In this document: positions 60,079-64,000 of the stretch, one piece after another
Layout: every line of letters begins with the position of its first letter
Position numbering within the stretch: the first letter of the stretch is position 1
Assembly: GCA_910588035.1 (NCBI GenBank)
Contig: CAJUPY010000008.1
Coordinates: 1 to 64,000, forward strand
Reading direction: 5' to 3'
From: an uncultured Muribaculaceae bacterium
GTDB taxonomy: Bacteria; Bacteroidota; Bacteroidia; Bacteroidales; Muribaculaceae
DNA length: 64,000 nt
Notes under the pieces: generated by a model
Databases searched by the model: none
Seen by the model: only the letters and a program-made list of their open reading frames with translations
What the model was told of the DNA's origin: nothing
Position numbers and translations under genes: made by a program

Positions 60079-61361
60079 TGTTCTATAGGTGTCACTCCAT
60101 CATATGTCTTCATTGTCGCTCGGTTTCCCATAAGATCGATGATTGTGCCTTGAAGTTCTATTTCAGAGGGTATGCACATAGGGTTGAAGTCTTCCGACGA
60201 ATTATTCGTATCTTTGAATACCGGACGACCGTTTTCATCTAAAAACAGCAGTTTACGTCTGACGGAATGGAAATAACGGGTTTTGTCGTGATCAATTGTC
60301 CCGCAGTTGGTCCACCCCATGTCAAGCAGGGGTGAGCACACGGTCCATTCCATTTCAGACTGGACGCTGCAGTTGACAACGTCGACAATCCACTCGTTCG
60401 GAAGCTTGTAGGCCGATTGTGACATAGGGAATGTGCCGGCTTCGGCAATTATCTCATAGTCGTAGGAATAAAGATAATTTTTCCGGTATGTTTCCTTGTC
60501 TACCGGAATTCTTGCAATGCCATAGGCTTTGAAGCCGCGGTTGTGCAAGACCCAGAAAGAGAGGGTATAACAATACCATTTGTCAAGATTCGGAACGTAT
60601 GGGGAGTCAATATCGACGTGTTCAGGTTTTGTAGACAGGTCAAACCATTCGAAATCGGCGTGAGAAAGATCGAATGAATTGGGGTTTGCCACCCTGTGGT
60701 CAATTCCGGTGTCAGCGATCAGAAAATACTCTCCAGGTTCGACAGGGTGGTCGGTTCCACTACCCGGAACGGTGTATAGAGCCTGCACAGTCATGGCCTC
60801 GTTCATGATGTCGGGTGTATATTCAAATTTCTGGGTCGTTGTAAACTTGCTTTCAAAAAGAGTCAGTCCGTCGGCATAGACGACATGGTCTGTGTTGTTG
60901 TAGAGTTTGATATAGTCATCGCCATGATATTGGTTTCCCGACGATTGCAGTGTGCCGGTGAAGAACACTTCGCAGATTATGAGATCATCGTTGTCTACAG
61001 TGAAATATGCCGTCATGTCAATGACCGCACTTGAGGCAGTCAACACGACTGATGTTTTTTTACCTCTGAGATTACCACGTGTTCCATTGGGGAGCGTCAC
61101 CTCAGCCTCATAAGTGATGTCATACAGACCCTTTAAAAGGCGGTTGCCTGCCGGAGACTGTGATACGGTTGTCTTTCCTGTCGATATGTTCAGAAATGAT
61201 ATTGTCAAATTTTCGGGAGTCAGCCCCTTTGCCTCGTCAGGCAATGTCACCGATAGGGTGATCGTGCAGTTGTCGTTATCGGAGCCTGCAAGGATATCGT
61301 CACATGAGATCAATGTCAACATTGAAATTAAAGACATCAGATAGAGATAGATTCGCTTCAT
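60075..61361 (-). CDS. DUF4876 lipoprotein
   Basis: 428-residue envelope lipoprotein. Signal peptide MKRIYLYLMSLISMLTLISC ends in a lipobox (LISC). The N-terminal beta-sandwich (about 30-120) is carboxypeptidase-like: TITLSVTLPDEAKGLTPENL and GLYDITYEAEVTLPNGT. The following DUF4876 domain has DDLIICEVFFTGTLQSSGNQYHGDDYIKLYNNTDHVVYADGL, a lamin-tail-like fold (LTD). The gene sits between the TonB receptor (11-base gap) and DUF6850 (4-base overlap), forming one operon. It may be the surface component that presents substrate to the receptor, analogous to SusD, but is not a SusD homologue. Confidence 0.82.
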   Translation of the reverse strand: MKRIYLYLMSLISMLTLISCDDILAGSDNDNCTITLSVTLPDEAKGLTPENLTISFLNISTGKTTVSQSPAGNRLLKGLYDITYEAEVTLPNGTRGNLRGKKTSVVLTASSAVIDMTAYFTVDNDDLIICEVFFTGTLQSSGNQYHGDDYIKLYNNTDHVVYADGLTLFESKFTTTQKFEYTPDIMNEAMTVQALYTVPGSGTDHPVEPGEYFLIADTGIDHRVANPNSFDLSHADFEWFDLSTKPEHVDIDSPYVPNLDKWYCYTLSFWVLHNRGFKAYGIARIPVDKETYRKNYLYSYDYEIIAEAGTFPMSQSAYKLPNEWIVDVVNCSVQSEMEWTVCSPLLDMGWTNCGTIDHDKTRYFHSVRRKLLFLDENGRPVFKDTNNSSEDFNPMCIPSEIELQGTIIDLMGNRATMKTYDGVTPIEQ

Positions 61362-61372
61362 AATTGTAGTTT

Positions 61373-64000
61373 TTATAATGACAGATTTAGTTCCATGCCG
61401 AAGTATGGACTGGTGACGCGCCTGATTGTCAGACCGTTTGATTTGTAGTCGGGCAGGTAGTCGACCATACGGTTGACAAACAGGGCCACGCGCAGAGATT
61501 TACCGATGGTTTTTGTTGCCTTCAGGTTGACATAGACGGCAGTCGGAATTTTCTGGGTCTTGTAAACGTCGTCGTTGTAGTATTTTATGAGGTATCGGAG
61601 CATCGGGTCATTAACTGCGCCGTCTTTGTCATAAGGCCTGATCAGACCGTCTTCGGCCGAGATATAGCTTTCCGGCACTCCGTTTTGCCACAGTCGTGTA
61701 GTCTTTATCCACCACATGCATTGAACCGATGTCGAGAAAATGAGTCCCCATTGTGGAAATTGGGTGTCGAACATGAAGTTGGTGTTGAATTGCTCGTTCA
61801 CCCGGCCGTCGTTTGAATCATAGATTCCGACATATCGGTCGCTTACGGCAACACCGTCAACGATATCATTGACCGTTTGATAGAGCATCTGTGAGTTTGA
61901 GTAGGTCGATTTAAACCATGCTCCGGTGACGGTAAGGGCGGTGTGAAGTGTGTTACATCTCATTGTGTTCAATTGGAACTCAATTCCTTCCTTGTCAATG
62001 CGGCTGCCGTTGGTGACGCGTCTATATCCGTCGAGCACACGATCGTCGACGTAGGGTAGGCTCTCAAGCGACGGAGGGGCCGACAGTTTGTCCGCATCGA
62101 TACCTGAACCGTCATATTTCCGGTAGGAATATGGCTGGTACACCGATGAATAGCGGTATCCTGAGTTTAGTCTCTCGTTGAAGTAGGTTACAGACAGACG
62201 GTTACCTCCATATTCTGCACCGACTCTTATTTCCCATTTCTTATTTCTTGCGGCTTTGAGATTTCGGTTGGCCACATCGTTGATGTAGGTTCTCAGGCTT
62301 ATGCGTGAATATTCGAGAGGTTTGTTAACATCGTAGTAGTTGAGTTGAATCAGATCGTGGTAGGATTGCTGCGGAAAGAGATAGTTGACGGTCGGCATTT
62401 TTGTAGTAAGTCCAAAGCCTCCGGCAATCATGAATTTGAGGTCATTGTATCCTGTATTTATGCCTGGAAAAGACCATTTCAGGTTTATGCGCGGATCGAC
62501 GTATACACGGTTTGAAAGACGATAGCTTTTATCAAGTCCTACAAGGGTCGATGTGCGGGCTCCGATCTGAATGTTTAACAGGTTTTCGCTGATTTTAGCC
62601 TTGAGGTTTTCTTCAACAAATGCTGATGCAACCTTTAAGGCCGGAATATCTCTGTAATCGCGAGGGCGTGTTGTCCAGGCCGCTGCCAAAGGGCGCGTAA
62701 GATCATAGAGCTGTCCGCGTCCATAGTTTTTAGTGAATGTGAATTCAATTCCGGCCAGATAATCGTTGAAGATGTTTCTGAAATTTTTATTGCCGCTGAT
62801 CTTGATCTTTCCGAAAATATTGACCGGTTTCCCTTCACACACATAATCGGCGATATATTCATTGAGCAGGTAGTGTCCGTCGTGTATGCCTTCGGTCATG
62901 GTTGTCGGTGCTACTGATGCACGCTGTGGTGCGACTTGCTTGTGGCGTTCGAGCCGATCTTTCTGATAGGAGACGGCAAGGTTGAATGACAGTTGTCTGA
63001 TCAAACTTCCGGGAAATTGTATCTGCAGGTCGGAGTGGAAATCAAATTTGTTGTAAGATGCCTTGTAGTCGTTTACCTTGAGGTATGACAGGTCTGGATC
63101 AGTTTTGGTGTTGTCGAATGAACCGGTATAGTCAACTGACGGTGACCACTCGATTCTTATCTTTGAAGAAAGTTTGAAATCAAGATGAAGCCGTCCTGAA
63201 AAATTTGCTCTTTTATAGTTTTCGAGAGAATTACGGGGGTCGGTCTTTGAGTCAAGCCACCCTCCGTCGAGATTCAGAATGTTGTCTCCGTTAATGTATA
63301 TACCCTTTCCGATAGAGAAAAGCTTGCTGTATTCGTCGACTTTGACACGTGCGTTGACCGGAGTGGCGCGTCTGATTCTCTTTATGTTAACCATGCCGGA
63401 GGTCAGGTTGCCGTATTCGGCCGACGGAATCCCTCTCACGATCTCGACGCTCTCGATGTTGTCGGTTGAGATAGACCTCATGTCGACACCACGGTTTGTC
63501 ATGTCTTTGCCGTTGACAAGCCCATCTGTTCCGCCGGTTGGCACGCTCTGCATGTTGGCATCGTTAATGATAGGTGCGCCGTCAACGACAAAAAGCGTGC
63601 CCAATGAAGTTATGTTATAGTCTTCATTGACTGTTTTGGAACCTGTCGCTCCATAAGTGCCGGTCTCGCGTAGGGTTATTGCGTTGACAGCTCCCATGTT
63701 TGGGGTCTGGGAGATATTACCCGGTAAAAGTTCAAGCAGATCGGTGAAACTGGTGGGTTGCAGATGAGTCATTGCGTCACGGTCTATTTTCGAGGAACTT
63801 GTCATTCCGCTTGATTCACGTGCGGTGACAACCACTTCACCGAGCTGATGTCCTGCCGGTCGGAGTTTTATGATTAACCGTGACTTTCTTTTAAGATTGA
63901 CCGTTGTCGTTGATTTAATGAATCCTATAAAAGAGACCGAGAGTGTCGCCGACTCAAGTTCATCTGGTACATTGATTGAGAAACGGCCTTCCATGTCGGC
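61373..64000 (-). CDS. TonB-dependent receptor (5' end cut by window)
   Basis: At least 875 residues; the frame stays open to base 64000, so the signal peptide and the start of the carboxypeptidase-like regulatory domain lie outside. In the window: the end of that domain (GRFSINVPDELESATLSVSF), a plug with FTDLLELLPGNISQTPNMG, TLFVVDGAPIIND and VEIVRGIPSAEYGNLTSGMVNIK, and a 22-strand barrel ending in SPYFGMELNLSL. It imports a bulky substrate across the outer membrane using TonB energy. The partners (DUF4876, DUF6850) lack SusD, so this is not a classic glycan PUL; iron, haem or peptide substrates are possible. Identity of the ligand is unknown. Confidence 0.9.
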   Translation of the reverse strand, partial: ADMEGRFSINVPDELESATLSVSFIGFIKSTTTVNLKRKSRLIIKLRPAGHQLGEVVVTARESSGMTSSSKIDRDAMTHLQPTSFTDLLELLPGNISQTPNMGAVNAITLRETGTYGATGSKTVNEDYNITSLGTLFVVDGAPIINDANMQSVPTGGTDGLVNGKDMTNRGVDMRSISTDNIESVEIVRGIPSAEYGNLTSGMVNIKRIRRATPVNARVKVDEYSKLFSIGKGIYINGDNILNLDGGWLDSKTDPRNSLENYKRANFSGRLHLDFKLSSKIRIEWSPSVDYTGSFDNTKTDPDLSYLKVNDYKASYNKFDFHSDLQIQFPGSLIRQLSFNLAVSYQKDRLERHKQVAPQRASVAPTTMTEGIHDGHYLLNEYIADYVCEGKPVNIFGKIKISGNKNFRNIFNDYLAGIEFTFTKNYGRGQLYDLTRPLAAAWTTRPRDYRDIPALKVASAFVEENLKAKISENLLNIQIGARTSTLVGLDKSYRLSNRVYVDPRINLKWSFPGINTGYNDLKFMIAGGFGLTTKMPTVNYLFPQQSYHDLIQLNYYDVNKPLEYSRISLRTYINDVANRNLKAARNKKWEIRVGAEYGGNRLSVTYFNERLNSGYRYSSVYQPYSYRKYDGSGIDADKLSAPPSLESLPYVDDRVLDGYRRVTNGSRIDKEGIEFQLNTMRCNTLHTALTVTGAWFKSTYSNSQMLYQTVNDIVDGVAVSDRYVGIYDSNDGRVNEQFNTNFMFDTQFPQWGLIFSTSVQCMWWIKTTRLWQNGVPESYISAEDGLIRPYDKDGAVNDPMLRYLIKYYNDDVYKTQKIPTAVYVNLKATKTIGKSLRVALFVNRMVDYLPDYKSNGLTIRRVTSPYFGMELNLSL

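Noticed and set aside
61373..64000. Classic SusCD polysaccharide utilisation locus
   Set aside because: No SusD homologue, glycoside hydrolase or hybrid two-component regulator is present; partners are DUF4876 and DUF6850.
1..64000. CRISPR arrays, tRNA or rRNA genes, insertion sequences
   Set aside because: No regularly spaced repeats, cloverleaf-forming segments, rRNA-like stretches or transposase genes were seen in the intergenic regions, all of which are short.

Overview
The window is a gene-dense chromosomal segment from a member of the Bacteroidales, most likely a gut commensal of the Muribaculaceae/Bacteroidaceae type. The lineage is inferred from several things seen here: promoters of the Bacteroidetes form (TTTG, about 20 bases, TAnnTTTG), weak or absent Shine-Dalgarno sequences, lipoproteins with Bacteroidales-style signals, Bacteroidetes-restricted families (DUF4293, DUF4924, DUF4954, DUF2027-Smr, DUF4876, DUF6850, DUF6249), a type IX secretion component (PorQ) and a TonB-dependent receptor with an N-terminal carboxypeptidase-like domain. 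Genus cannot be fixed from sequence reading alone. No rRNA, tRNA, CRISPR array, insertion sequence or prophage was seen. No gap between genes exceeds about 280 bases.

Layout: 1-1.9 kb, ribosomal protein S2 (5' end cut by the window) and EF-Ts. 2.1-8.5 kb, a WecA-like glycolipid-initiating transferase, a flavodiiron protein, an NhaC-type antiporter, ComM and a thioredoxin-fold lipoprotein. 8.5-12.8 kb, a two-gene DUF262 cassette resembling GmrSD-type restriction proteins, the clearest accessory element. 12.9-14.3 kb, an ECF sigma-factor operon with two small membrane proteins. 14.4-18.1 kb, pyruvate phosphate dikinase, DUF4293 and L34. 18.2-25.0 kb, a Wza/Wzc polysaccharide export pair followed by an alpha/beta hydrolase, a membrane-anchored Mur ligase and a D-Ala-D-Ala ligase. 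25.1-31.1 kb, an ABC-F protein, a MerR regulator, an M23 peptidase and, divergently, AlaS.

31.1-35.4 kb holds a small membrane protein, a nitroreductase, an A+T-rich insert-like stretch (zinc-ribbon protein plus lipoprotein), a MORN-repeat/GH25 lysozyme fusion and DUF4924. 35.5-40.8 kb carries an MFS transporter, serine acetyltransferase, PorQ, Cmk, IspH and a DnaQ-like exonuclease. 41-49.3 kb is a long leftward run (DUF4954, then DUF2027-Smr, EFR1 flavodoxin-ferredoxin, HAD phosphatase, orphan histidine kinase, DbpA-like helicase, malate dehydrogenase), mostly with 4-base overlaps or gaps under 20 bases. 49.5-56.7 kb has an MBL hydrolase that looks leaderless, a secreted type IX cargo protein, a second ABC-F protein, MltG and a DUF3298 lipoprotein. 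56.7-64 kb has a phosphoethanolamine-transferase-like enzyme and a TonB receptor/DUF4876/DUF6850 operon whose 5' end leaves the window.

Envelope functions dominate: polysaccharide initiation (2.1 kb) and export (18.2 kb), peptidoglycan synthesis and remodelling (Mur ligase/Ddl, M23, MltG, GH25), lipid A-type modification, type IX secretion and TonB-linked uptake. The most promising under-described candidates are the DUF262 pair, the hydrolase/membrane-Mur-ligase/Ddl cassette directly behind the export genes, and the TonB/DUF4876/DUF6850 trio.
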